DNA of 64,000 nt, taken from the NCBI GenBank assembly GCA_947311845.1, contig CAMZMU010000055.1:25383369-25447368 (forward strand), in the 5' to 3' direction. Of this stretch, positions 55,483 to 64,000 are shown piece by piece; within the stretch, counting starts at the first letter, position 1, and each line of letters begins with the position of its first letter. The stretch comes from Poa pratensis (lineage: Eukaryota > Streptophyta > Magnoliopsida > Poales > Poaceae). The notes below the pieces were generated by a model. It did not search any database. It was not told the DNA's origin and was given only the letters and a program-made list of their open reading frames with translations. Position numbers and translations under genes: made by a program.

Positions 55483-56316
55483 GGAATCACATTTGTCACT
55501 TGCAGTGTTAATGTTGTGCACATGGATCATAAAATTTTATGAGTACTATCAATGTCTAATTTTTTCCCACATTTTTTGAAAACATTTTAAGGTTTTAACT
55601 AAAATCGGTTGCACCACATACACCAATTCGCCCGTTTCACATGATACGTTATGTGAAACGTTCTCGATCAACGCGCATCGACGTGCACAAGGATCGCAGC
55701 GGACTGGAATCCGGTGGCTCCACACATAGCCGTATGTGACTGGGAACGGCCACCTATGCGTAGAGGTAGTGTTCTGTAGCCACGCCCACGCCCACGCCCA
55801 CAGTACGTACCTAGTCGTTGGTACGTCTACGTACAACACATGAACACGCTATGATCATGAAGCCAATTGTAACATGCGAATTATCTGCTGGAAGAAGCAA
55901 TTGCTTGCATGTCTTGTCTTTAGTCGCCATTCTGCGCGGGTCAAGTTAAAAATATAGGCATATATCAACATTCTGCAGTGTTTCATTCTTATTCCGAGTA
56001 CTACTCCTGAATCCTGATAGCAACCCGCTTCCAATGATTCTCTGTTTTCTGTTTGGTGAATGGAAGCTGCCAAAAGAAAAGAGTGATTGGATGACAGGGA
56101 GTGGACGTGGAGTCGTGGATAGACGCGCATTATTCTTCTGAAGCTTCACAACAATCAGCGGATACAAATCTGGATAAGCATCCGCAGGTGCGAGTTGCGT
56201 GCGCCATGAGGTGAAATGAACGAGAGTCTTGATTAATCGATTTAATTCGCCGCGGCCGAATAAATCCAGGGATCGGGCACCAACCGATGGGCCAACCAAT
56301 CAGCCGTGGGGTTTGG
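55483..56316. other. Intergenic between two Harbinger elements
   Basis: No gene recognised. A short CACGCC repeat (three units) lies near 55780-55801 beside GTACGT-rich sequence. Confidence 0.45.
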
Positions 56317-56319
56317 TTA

Positions 56320-59015
56320 TAGCATCTCCAGTCGAGGCGTCCAAACGGCTACCCAAACGTTTTTGGGGCGTGTCGGACAGTTTTTCACCCCCACTCGCGG
56401 CGCCCAAACGCGAATTGTGTCCGGCGTGGCCCAGTTTTCGGTCCGGCACGCCCAGCCCACGCCCTCATTTTGGGTAGAGCTCGGGCGGCCCCGGACACAA
56501 CGGCGTGCGACGCCACCTACCCCTCCGACGCGCGGGCCACAACTGTCAGCGACTAGGCAAAAGCAATAAATGCCGGCTTCGCTCCAATTTCTCCCCCAAA
56601 TCCCATTTCCCCTCCACTCTTCCCGCCAAACAAAAACCCTCGAGCCGCGCCGCCGGCTGTGCCCAAGGTACCAAAGGCGAAGGGGAAGACAGCGGCGAGG
56701 ACGATGGCGGCGGGGAAGACGCTGGGCGTTAGCAAGCAGCGCAAGCCCCCCGCCCAAGGAAAAGCCGGAGGGGATCTCGCAGCACGATTGGGACCTGGAC
56801 GTCCTCCGGCGCCGATTGGAGACGCAGAGCCGTGGCGGCCGTCGCGTGAAGTAGAGAGCCCGGAATCTGCTCGACCCGCCGCCGCCATTGACGGCGAAGA
56901 ACATCGCCGCCATGAACAAGACCATCGCCGCCTTGAACCAAGCCTTCGCCACGGGAGGAAGCCAAGAGAGCAGCGCCCCTTTGCGATGCAAGATCGGCAG
57001 CTCGCCGTCGAGTTCGTCATTCTTCGCCGACAGTGCCGCCGGCACGCCCCGCTCCAAGTTCTCCCCCGAGTATGGCGAAAGCCAGCAGCAGTACCACGGC
57101 GGCTTCGACCCGAACACCATCTTCCCGTCGTGCGGCCTCGATCTAAACCAGACCGTCGATCTGGAGTCGCCGGCGTTGCGGAGACAACCCACCGTCCAGA
57201 TGCACGCACAGGCCGGTCGTAGCCTTTCGTTCGACGCAGGCGCCTCCCATGTGGTCGACGGAACGACCCCCGATCTCACCGATCTCACCCAGGTATGATG
57301 TCGTGCTCTGCATTCATGGAGTATAGGACAGACGTGTTCATAGGCGAGTCGTGACCGCCGGAGTTGTTTTATGTGCATAGGAGAACACCGACATCATGGC
57401 CGACCTTATCAATGACGGCGCCCGGGCGGCGGAGGGCGCCGAAGAAGATGACGACGAGTTCGACGAGGATGAGGTGTATTACGACGAGGACGAGGACGAC
57501 GATGAGGGCGCGGACGATGCTCTGACCGGCGAGGACGCACAGTCGAATAAGAAGGGCAGCCGTGGCACAATTTGGACGACCAAGGAGGACGTGTGCATGG
57601 TCGAATCATGGAAGACCATCACTACCGGCTGCTAAATCATCGGCGCGAACCAGACAAGCACCGCATACTGGTCGCGGATCAAGGACGAGTTCGACGAGCG
57701 CCTGTTCACCAAGGAGTACTACAAGGTGCCCATGGAGCGCATCCGAGGCGCCATCGAGCATAGGTGGCACATCGTACAACGCGTCGTCAATAAGTTCCAC
57801 GGCTGCCATGAGAACATCCGCGATCGACAAGAGAGCGGGAAGGGCCCATCGGATAAGGTGACCGCCGGCTTGCGATCCCCTTGATGATGTTTTGCTTCCG
57901 TCGTCTTATTTTGATCGTCGTCAGCCTGCGATCAACCTCGGCTTCCTTTGTTGTAGATCATCGATGCCCTTGTGTTGTACCGAACCCTCAACAAGGAGAA
58001 AGACTTCCGTTTGATGCATTGCTACAAACTTCTCCAGAATTGTGAGAAATGGAAGGCGCACCGGAAGACTCTAAACAAGAACGGCCACGCCAACCTCAAC
58101 GCCGATGCGGAAAACTCAGAGGGGCGGCCAGTCGGGAACAAGAAGGCGAAGGCGGTCTTGGCGGCGGCGGCAAAGACGGACAGGGTTCAGTCGTCCATCG
58201 ACAAGGTACTCGCCGAGGTCTCCTCCAACTCGACCTTGAGGCGCGACGAGAACAACGCAAGGTGTGGTCCTTGATGCAAAAGGCTGACGTCAAGATCGAC
58301 CTCGAGCAGAAGAAAGCCGCCGTCAAGAAGCGGAGCCAAGATTTCTTGATCTTGACAGCCGACGTCTCCGGCATGGACCCGCTGGTGAGGGCGGCGCACA
58401 ACATGTTTCGCGCCGCGATCCTGCAAGAGCTTGGGCTCGTTCCACCCGCGACCGACGGCAACGACCGACCTGACCCACCGACCTGACCCAGCCTGGTGCC
58501 GGCTACGTGCCCCAGCCCGGCGACACCATCTAGACCGGCGGCGGCGACAACCTGTGGCCGGCATCGACATCTCCCGGCATATTTTTGGCGTATTTTGATG
58601 GCCCAACTTCGAGTTTGTGGCCGAGTGTGGCCGATCGCGGCCGAAACTCTTAATTTCTGGCCGGTTTGTGGCCGATCGTGGCCGAGTGTGGCCGAAACTC
58701 TTACTTTGTTGCCTACCATGGCCGTTGGCGGTTGAAACATCGATTTCTCGCCATTATTTAATGACCCTCTCATTTGAATTTTTCAAAAAAAACCTAGATT
58801 GGTCCGGCTTTGGGCGCCGCAAGTGGGGAGCGACGACGCCCAAAGCCAGCGACTAGTCCAGTTTTAATGAAGTATTCCGTTACCTTCCTTTATTCTTATT
58901 TTGACCATTTAGTTGAACTGACTCTGTTAATTCGCTCTCACGGAAATTGGATTGCGATTTCCTCTGTCCGGAAGGCCTTTGGGCGGCCGTTTGGGTGCCG
59001 CGACTGGAGATGCTC
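56320..59015 (+). mobile_element. Harbinger-type element 6 with a degraded Myb/SANT-like gene
   Basis: Left end TAGCATCTCCAGTCGAGGCG, right end CGCGACTGGAGATGCTC, with CCAAACGGC shared further in. TTA flanks both sides (56317-56319, 59016-59018). 2696 bp. The 3' part has short tandem units of GTGGCCGATCGCGGCCGAAA type at 58610-58735. No transposase is present. Confidence 0.82.
56888..58486 (+). pseudogene. Myb/SANT-like Harbinger accessory protein, broken
   Basis: Exons can be followed by splice borders: to 57292 (TDLTQ/GTATG), 57381-57857 (ENTDIMADLIND ... SDK/GTGACC) and from 57957. The second exon has an acidic run, then WTTKEDVCMVESWKTI, a stop TAA at 57633-57635, and the continuing SANT-like fold QTSTAYWSRIKDEFDE and IRGAIEHRWHIVQR. 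The third exon starts IIDALVLYRTLNKEKDFRLMHCYK and shifts frame near 58255 before KVWSLMQKADVKIDLEQKK and MDPLVRAAHNMFRAAI. The architecture is that of the proteins in elements 3 and 4. The exact start upstream (56707 in another frame or 56888) is unsure. Confidence 0.72.
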
Positions 59016-59227
59016 TTAGGCAGCGGTGCGCCTCCCGGGCGAACAAGCTTGTGCTGCGTCGGGGCCGAGGTCGCACTCGCCAAACAGTGCGCGCGCGCTC
59101 GGGGGAGTATCGACGACCGTTCCCCGTCGTGCTATCGAGTGGCGACCTCGTTGTTTCAGTGACGCGGTGACGCCGGTTACTCCGACGAGACAATTTTCCC
59201 TCTTACTATAACATTCGACTGACATAT

Positions 59228-60190
59228 GAGCATCTCCGATGTGAAATAGGCACCTGAAAACAGTTTTAAGGCACCACTTTCGAAATTTAGGCCACCAAAT
59301 ATAAAACATTTATACCCGATGATGTTAAATAGGGCAGCAGAAAATTCTAGATGATTGAAAATAGGGCACCACACTTTGTGCTCTATAATCACAATTACAA
59401 ACATATGTGACACAAATATCATGAAACTCATATCTAAATGATTCTTAACACAAATAAAATGCATATAGTACTTAAATACTAAATCAGTACATCACACAAA
59501 TAGTTCATCAATTATTACATAGTTTACGATCAAGTTTCACAGAAATCAACTAAAAAATACAAATAGTTCGACATACAACAATAAGTTCACCACATACAAC
59601 AAGCTAGTGATTTTGTTGCCCAAACCATGTCCCACTCCTCGACGAGATCATTCTTAAGATCCGCGTGCACATCGGATTCACGAATTTCATGGTACGAGTC
59701 AAGAAAGCGGGTGATGCGGTCTGCCAAATCAAAGCTCCCCGGGTTGGCTTGGCCCTGCAGACGACCGACGGAGGGTGGCGGCCGGCCGAAACCGGGCGGA
59801 ACTTGCTCTGTGACGGGCTGGGATTCACATCGACGGCGGGGCGTGGCTAGCCATCCCGAGCTACCGGAGGAGGGCGGCCCGGCGGGTCCGGAGGGCGACG
59901 AAGGCGGATCGATTTGGCCGGGATGTTGGCCGGCAGCGGTGTGGGTCAGTCGCGCGCGGGAGAGAAGGAAAGGCTTAAGTGGGTTGTTAGGCTGCGCGCG
60001 TGTGGTTGATTTTGTTTTGCATCGCCGGTTTGGTGTCCCAAATTTGCAACATGAGAGACTTGTTTTTTGGGCATGATGCAAAAATTTGCAGCACCAAATA
60101 GGAATAGGGCATCTGTTGAAGCACGTTTTTTGACGTTTGGGACCATAAAACTTAGTTATATTTGTTTTACATCATCTGTTGGAGATGCTC
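59228..60190. mobile_element. Harbinger-type element 7, deletion derivative
   Basis: The left end GAGCATCTCC-GATG and the right end CATCTGTTGGAGATGCTC share the family terminus. The flanks are TAT on the left and TAA on the right, so the target duplication is imperfect. 963 bp with a remnant of a transposase C-terminus on the minus strand. Confidence 0.65.
59587..59760 (-). pseudogene. C-terminal remnant of a Harbinger transposase
   Basis: The minus strand encodes DLADRITRFLDSYHEIRESD followed by HADLKNDLVEEWD, matching the known end of ALP1/Harbinger transposases (HEIRD...H..L.NDLVEH). The catalytic core is absent. Upstream text (to 60081) is Pro/Ser-rich and unrelated. Confidence 0.65.
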
Positions 60191-60260
60191 TAAAAAATAC
60201 ACTTGAGTGCGCCGGCTTTGCTTATCTAATCCTATTTGTCTGTATGGAACCTACCTACTA

Positions 60261-60402
60261 CCTCCGTATCGAAATATGAGATGCTTTAGCAATTTTCTGA
60301 TACTACACCTAGACTCGTATTAGTCTGTAGATTCACTCATTTTACTCCGTATCTAGTCCATGGTCAAATGCTTATAACATCTTACATTTTGATACGGAGG
60401 GG
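60261..60402. mobile_element. Stowaway MITE (142 bp)
   Basis: Ends CCTCCGTATCGAAATATGAG / CATTTTGATACGGAGGGG, TA on both sides (60259-60260, 60403-60404). Confidence 0.85.
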
Positions 60403-60702
60403 TAGTTTGCATTGCTTTCCAGGCTATTTCTAGTATAATTTGTCTTAAATAGTTCTTTGACCAAATTTTAGTCACTAGCTAATGGCTATTCCAAAATTTT
60501 CAAGAAGATATTGCATCTCAGCTAAAACGTTTGTTCAAGTGACGTTTTGACAACTCAAACTTAGAGATGAAAACGGCAAAGTCATTTGAAATAAGTCATC
60601 CGGCATCTGCGTTGGCGTTTTGACATTCTCGTGAGACATACGCCATTCATACTGACATTTTCCTATTCTCATACCTCCGAGATTCAGATATGCCATTTAG
60701 TA

Positions 60703-60798
60703 CTTCCTCCGTCCAAAAATAAGTGTCTCAAGTTTTTCCATTATGGATACATCCACTCTTGGAAAAACTTAAGACACTTATTTTTGGAACGGTGGGAG
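60703..60798. mobile_element. Stowaway MITE (96 bp)
   Basis: Ends CTTCCTCCGTCCAAAAATAA / TTATTTTTGGAACGGTGGGAG, TA on both sides (60701-60702, 60799-60800). The interior is a near-perfect hairpin (AGTGTCTCAAGTTTTTCC / GGAAAAACTTAAGACACT). Confidence 0.9.
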
Positions 60799-60800
60799 TA

Positions 60801-61331
60801 TATTTTTCCACCGATGGAGTACTATGTTGACTGTATGTTGGTCGAGTACAGACGGCAGGTAAAAAAGAGAGTTGCGAGCACCTTGGACAAATATCTGGGG
60901 TAAACACACAAAATTAGCCGCAAGATCAAATTACCAGGACATCCAGCTTTGCCATTATTGCCAGCGTGCCGTGCTGTCAGTTCGTACGTCGTTGTACATT
61001 CTGCGAAAGCGAGGGTGGATCTCCTCGCCCTCCGAGGTTGGGAAACGACGAAAATTAACCTGTGTGGTTCACGTGACCTCCTCGCCGGGGGGTCACCGGA
61101 GCCACCAGACCAATTCCCGATTCCTCCTCACCGCGCTGCGTCGCGGTTTACGACGCTGCTTCCGCATGTTGCCGTCGAAAGGTCGAGTTCCGCCGTTCCC
61201 CGTTCTCGATCGTGGCAGTCGATACCGTTAGTCCTTTACGTGTGCGGACGAGCTTCAGCCACTACGAGTGTGGAAACATAGGTGCGTACCAGCGTACGTA
61301 TGTCGTTACAAACCTCCAACTACTCGCCATG
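60801..61331. other. Intergenic, nothing recognised
   Basis: Moderately GC-rich (61010-61250), with chance frames up to 119 residues and no known motif. It lies just outside the left end of the mariner-like element. Confidence 0.4.
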
Positions 61332-61652
61332 TACTCCCTCCGTTCCGATTTACTCGTCGCGACATCGTTTTTGCAAATACACCCTGACCCTTTGTTCCGA
61401 CTCAACCCGTAGTCCTCGTCGTCTCCTTCCTCGACAGAAGGTCACCGACACAACTCGCTCTCCGGCGCCGCCCCGCCCCGTCCCGCCCTCCGCCTTGCTC
61501 CCCCTCCCTCGGCTCCACGCCGCCGTCCTCCCCTACCCCGCCCCGCCCCACGCGAGTTGCTGCACTCCCTCTCGCCCACGCCCCCAACCCACGCTCGCAA
61601 AGATTCCCCTTTTTCTGCGACCACTCACAGAGCACGCTTCTTGCCGGCTCCG

Positions 61653-61893
61653 GCGGCGGCGCTCATGCCCTGGATCCCGAAGATCCAGCTCCGGTGGTCT
61701 CCGGTGGTGGCTGCGACGTGGAGGAGCTCGGCAACCCCGTCCCGAAGGTTCGCGTCCTTCCTCGCCTTCCCCCATGCGGGCGTGGCCACCGCCGCCGTCG
61801 AGGTGCCCGAGCCGCTCGATTCGGTGCACCACGAGGTCGAGCTCGTCGTCGTCATCTTCCGCCGGTCGCCGCGCGTGCGATGTCCCCGAAGCC
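61653..61893 (+). pseudogene. Fragment of an acylpyruvase FAHD1-like gene
   Basis: Encodes EELGNPVPK in one frame (near 61721-61747) and HAGVATAAVEVPEPLDSVHHEVELVVVI in the next (61782-61865). This is the early part of plant FAHD1 (fumarylacetoacetate hydrolase domain protein; a mitochondrial acylpyruvate/oxaloacetate-acting enzyme). RDVPEA-like text follows in a further frame up to about 61893. Only about 70 of some 220 residues are present, with at least two frame changes, so it is not functional. It is directly joined to a second gene fragment. Confidence 0.72.
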
Positions 61894-61896
61894 TGA

Positions 61897-62080
61897 CACT
61901 TGGTCGCGCCCACCATCTCCATCGTCCTGCCGCGCTCTACGCCGGGATCGCCGACCCGCACGACAGGTTCCAGCGCACCATGCGGGACACCCAGGGTGCG
62001 CTCATCGTCGCCTCCACGCTCCAGAGCTCATCGTCGCCTCCACCCATGGGATTAAGTGGCCCATGGCGCATCATCGTCAG
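61897..62080 (+). pseudogene. Fragment of a nucleobase-ascorbate transporter gene
   Basis: APTISIVLP (near 61905) and then, one frame over, YAGIADPHDRFQRTMRDTQG followed by ALIVASTLQ are a close match to an internal part of plant nucleobase-ascorbate (xanthine/uracil permease family) transporters. GLSGPWRIIVR ends at 62080 and is followed by a proper donor GTGAGT, as if a natural exon end had been copied. A 26-bp duplication (CTCATCGTCGCCTCCAC at 62001 and 62027) disturbs the frame. It is a non-functional piece, captured as genomic DNA rather than as cDNA. Confidence 0.78.
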
Positions 62081-62672
62081 GTGAGTCAGGCCAACTTCAG
62101 TGTTGAACTGTTGATTGTTGAAACAGAGTCAGTAGTGGTGTGCCTTCTGTTGTGGTCTGGCATCCGATTTTTGTGCTGATTGTTGAGCCGTAGTGTGATT
62201 GTTTTATAGCCTTTTTTGATGCATTAATCTCTTCAAAATTCTGTGCAATGAAACCTGAACCTGAACCTATGTCCATACTGCCATAGTCTACGTATGCCAT
62301 GTTTCTCCTATGTCTGCAATGAAACCTGAACCTGAATTTTCTTGGTTGTACACTAAAATCTGAACCTGAATTGGAGTAAGTAAACTAGAGTACACATCAA
62401 GTTCTATTTGAACACTGCTACTGATTGTAAACTTGCTGTAGCAGTATACAGAAAATACTAGTGTCACTGCAGCGATTCATCAACTGGCAGTAATTAAGAG
62501 GCACAACTACTTCACCACCTAAATGATCCAATAAATGATGCAGCAAAAATAATCACTTTGTAGTCCAGGTCTAATGCATATTGTCCCTGAAATATGGTGC
62601 TATCCAATAGCTTCACCACCTCTCCTTGGAGTATCTACAACTATCATCATGTTCTTCTGTCATCTTGTGCTT
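62081..62672. other. Intron-like and 3' flanking sequence within the mariner-like element
   Basis: AT-rich. Contains repeated GAAACCTGAACCTGAA motifs (62247-62360). No gene seen. Confidence 0.4.
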
Positions 62673-63992
62673 CTATCCTTCTGCTCTTATTATGCTGCTT
62701 GGAGAGTGCCGGTGCCCGGAATGTGCTGCTACTCTTATTATGCTTGTTGGTACTGCTGCTGCATGGAGGTTGTTGTTGCTGCTGCTACTGCCTGAAGTGA
62801 GCTGGTGCTTGGAGCTTGTTGGTACTGCTTGGAGGTTGTTGTTGCTGCTGTCTAGAGGTTGTTGTTGCTGCTTGGATGATTCTCTTTTCCTGCTGCTTGA
62901 AGGCGGATAATTCTCTTTTCCTGCTGCCTGGAGCTTCTTGTTTCTACTGCTGCTTGAGGGGAGCTGGTGCTTGGAGCTTGTTGGTACTGCTGCTGCCTGG
63001 ATGATGTTGTTGCTACTGCTGCCTGGAGGTTGTTGTTTCTGCTGCTTCAAGGTTGCTCGTTTCTGCTGCTTCAAGGCTGCTGCTGCTCTTTTCCTGCTAC
63101 TAATTTTCTGCTGCTGAATCACTTTTTCTGCTGCTAAGGTTGCTTCGGCCTCTTCTAGAAAGGCTAGGGTCTCTTCAACTAGCTCACGGTCGATAGGTAG
63201 AGCGATAGGAAGCCGTCCTTCTGCCTGCCGGCGCTCCTTGTTCATGTGAGGGATCGAGTAGTTTATCGCTCCTTTATTTCTCATAACCTCTCGGATGCAT
63301 GACTGCAACGTCACAAAGCTTCTAGCTAGCTTATCAACTGGGTAGTTTCGATATTCCTCCTCCACACCTTCTATCAGTTCCCTGATGCTTTGAGGTGCTC
63401 TGCAATCGGTGTGGGACTGGAGAGACCTGAATACGCAGAGATCAAGAATGTTCATGTCGGGGCTGTTTGGAGGTTGCTGAATCAACTTGATATCCAAATC
63501 AGTCTGTTCTACAACTTGTCGGAAAACCGGGTCATCGGGAAGAATATGTGGCGTAGCATTATCTTGTTGGATATAGATTGTCCGTCCTTCATCTTCGTCC
63601 GGCCAGCGCTCTTGGATCGCAGGAATAAGTTTCTCGCACATATAGTACCTCATTACATCTCGTGTGACTTTCAATGATTTGAGCTCGAGCGTCCCTTTAT
63701 CTCTATTTTCACTCGTTCTTTGAGCAGGAGACTCTGTGACAAAAGCCCAAATGCCGAGCTTTCCATCAAACGTGACCGCACCACCTTCGCCATATCTTGG
63801 TTTAGCCACAGCAGCGAGAAACATCACCTTGGCGATGCTACCCTTATGATGCAAGGTGCGCAAGGGGTCGGGTTCTTCAGGAAGCAAATAGTAGTTGTTC
63901 ACCTCCCCAGTCATGTTGAACCACTTTTCATCCATGTAGGCTATGTTGTCTAATTCCCGTGTCGCAAGCCAATCCTCTTCGCACATAGACAA
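62673..63992 (-). CDS. Mariner-like transposase (DD39D), C-terminal part
   Basis: A 439-residue open frame that runs off the right edge, so the N-terminal helix-turn-helix DNA-binding region is not in the window and the first Met is internal. The catalytic triad is visible: D21 in IAYMDEKWFNMT, D144 in YIQQDNATPH and D184 in PDMNILDLCVF, with 39 residues between the last two, the signature of plant mariner-like elements. The segment EEYRNYPVDKLARSFVTLQ and the helix ELVEETLAFLEEAEATLAAE complete the usual domain. After about residue 295 comes an extra tail of ~145 residues rich in Ser, Gln, Asn and Lys, built of repeats around PTSSKHQL and SSSNNNLQA. Such enzymes could mobilise Stowaway MITEs, which have the same kind of ends. 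No stop is present in the part seen. Confidence 0.88.
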   Translation of the reverse strand: MSMCEEDWLATRELDNIAYMDEKWFNMTGEVNNYYLLPEEPDPLRTLHHKGSIAKVMFLAAVAKPRYGEGGAVTFDGKLGIWAFVTESPAQRTSENRDKGTLELKSLKVTRDVMRYYMCEKLIPAIQERWPDEDEGRTIYIQQDNATPHILPDDPVFRQVVEQTDLDIKLIQQPPNSPDMNILDLCVFRSLQSHTDCRAPQSIRELIEGVEEEYRNYPVDKLARSFVTLQSCIREVMRNKGAINYSIPHMNKERRQAEGRLPIALPIDRELVEETLAFLEEAEATLAAEKVIQQQKISSRKRAAAALKQQKRATLKQQKQQPPGSSSNNIIQAAAVPTSSKHQLPSSSSRNKKLQAAGKENYPPSSSRKRESSKQQQQPLDSSNNNLQAVPTSSKHQLTSGSSSSNNNLHAAAVPTSIIRVAAHSGHRHSPSSIIRAEG

Positions 63993-64000
63993 GCACCATC

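Larger units (their letters stand above)
61334..64000 (-). mobile_element. Mariner-like element, 3' part (continues past the window)
   Basis: The sequence at 61334 starts CTCCCTCCGTTCCGATTTAC after a TA, the terminus shared by Stowaway MITEs and plant mariner-like elements. No matching inverted end is found nearby, so this is probably the 3' terminus of the element whose minus-strand transposase lies at 62673-63992. The other terminus would lie beyond 64000. Between terminus and transposase lie fragments of two host genes (61690-62080) and a stretch with repeated GAAACCTGAACCTGAA (62247-62360). Confidence 0.6.

Noticed and set aside
60872..61281. 119- and 110-residue frames upstream of the mariner-like element
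   Set aside because: Two different frames over the same DNA and no recognisable motif.

Overview
This window is plant nuclear DNA. Intron-bearing genes sit among dense nested transposons, and the repeat families (Athila-like Gypsy elements, Stowaway and Harbinger MITEs, L1-type LINEs) point to a Triticeae grass such as wheat, Aegilops or barley. That is supported by a GAMYB gene laid out like the barley and wheat one. The exact species cannot be read from the sequence. I saw no rRNA, tRNA or CRISPR array.

Layout. (1) 1-825: the 3' end of a retroposed sequence with a 19-A tail, then short duplications. (2) 826-19289: a three-layer nest of LTR retrotransposons, each with a perfect 5-bp target site duplication (TSD). 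An old element with ~150-bp LTRs and a Met-tRNA primer site (TSD AATAC) is split by an Athila-like element (TSD CAGCG), whose 5' LTR is split by a young, inverted Athila-like relative (TSD AGTGG). Neither Athila-like copy has reverse transcriptase or integrase. (3) 19895-21163: a TIR element with TAA target duplications that encloses a glutaredoxin-like zinc-finger gene fragment. (4) 21590-25200: GAMYB, the gibberellin-response R2R3-MYB regulator, with a miR159 site and one frameshift. (5) 25611-29554: Harbinger elements, one with a broken transposase. (6) 30600-31180: a LINE fragment. (7) 31590-36950: a large plant-specific membrane-anchored protein gene of unknown function, also with a one-base frameshift. 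(8) 37150-38560: MITEs and a tiny LINE insertion. (9) 38860-44003: transposon-associated ORFs and two Harbinger elements that each encode only a Myb/SANT-like protein. (10) 44305-45653: an intact NDR1/HIN1-like gene. (11) 49690-53824: LINE pieces and a Mutator-like element with a 9-bp TSD. (12) 53831-60193: three more Harbinger elements. (13) 60261-64000: Stowaway MITEs and the 3' part of a mariner-like element that carries its transposase and what look like captured fragments of two host genes.

Only three ordinary host genes are present: GAMYB, the membrane-anchored protein and the NHL gene. They do not form a pathway. The other coding sequence belongs to, or is carried by, transposons. The most striking theme is separation and capture of coding capacity: Harbinger elements with a Myb-like protein but no transposase lie near one with a transposase but no Myb-like protein, and three different TIR transposon types appear to carry host-like sequence.
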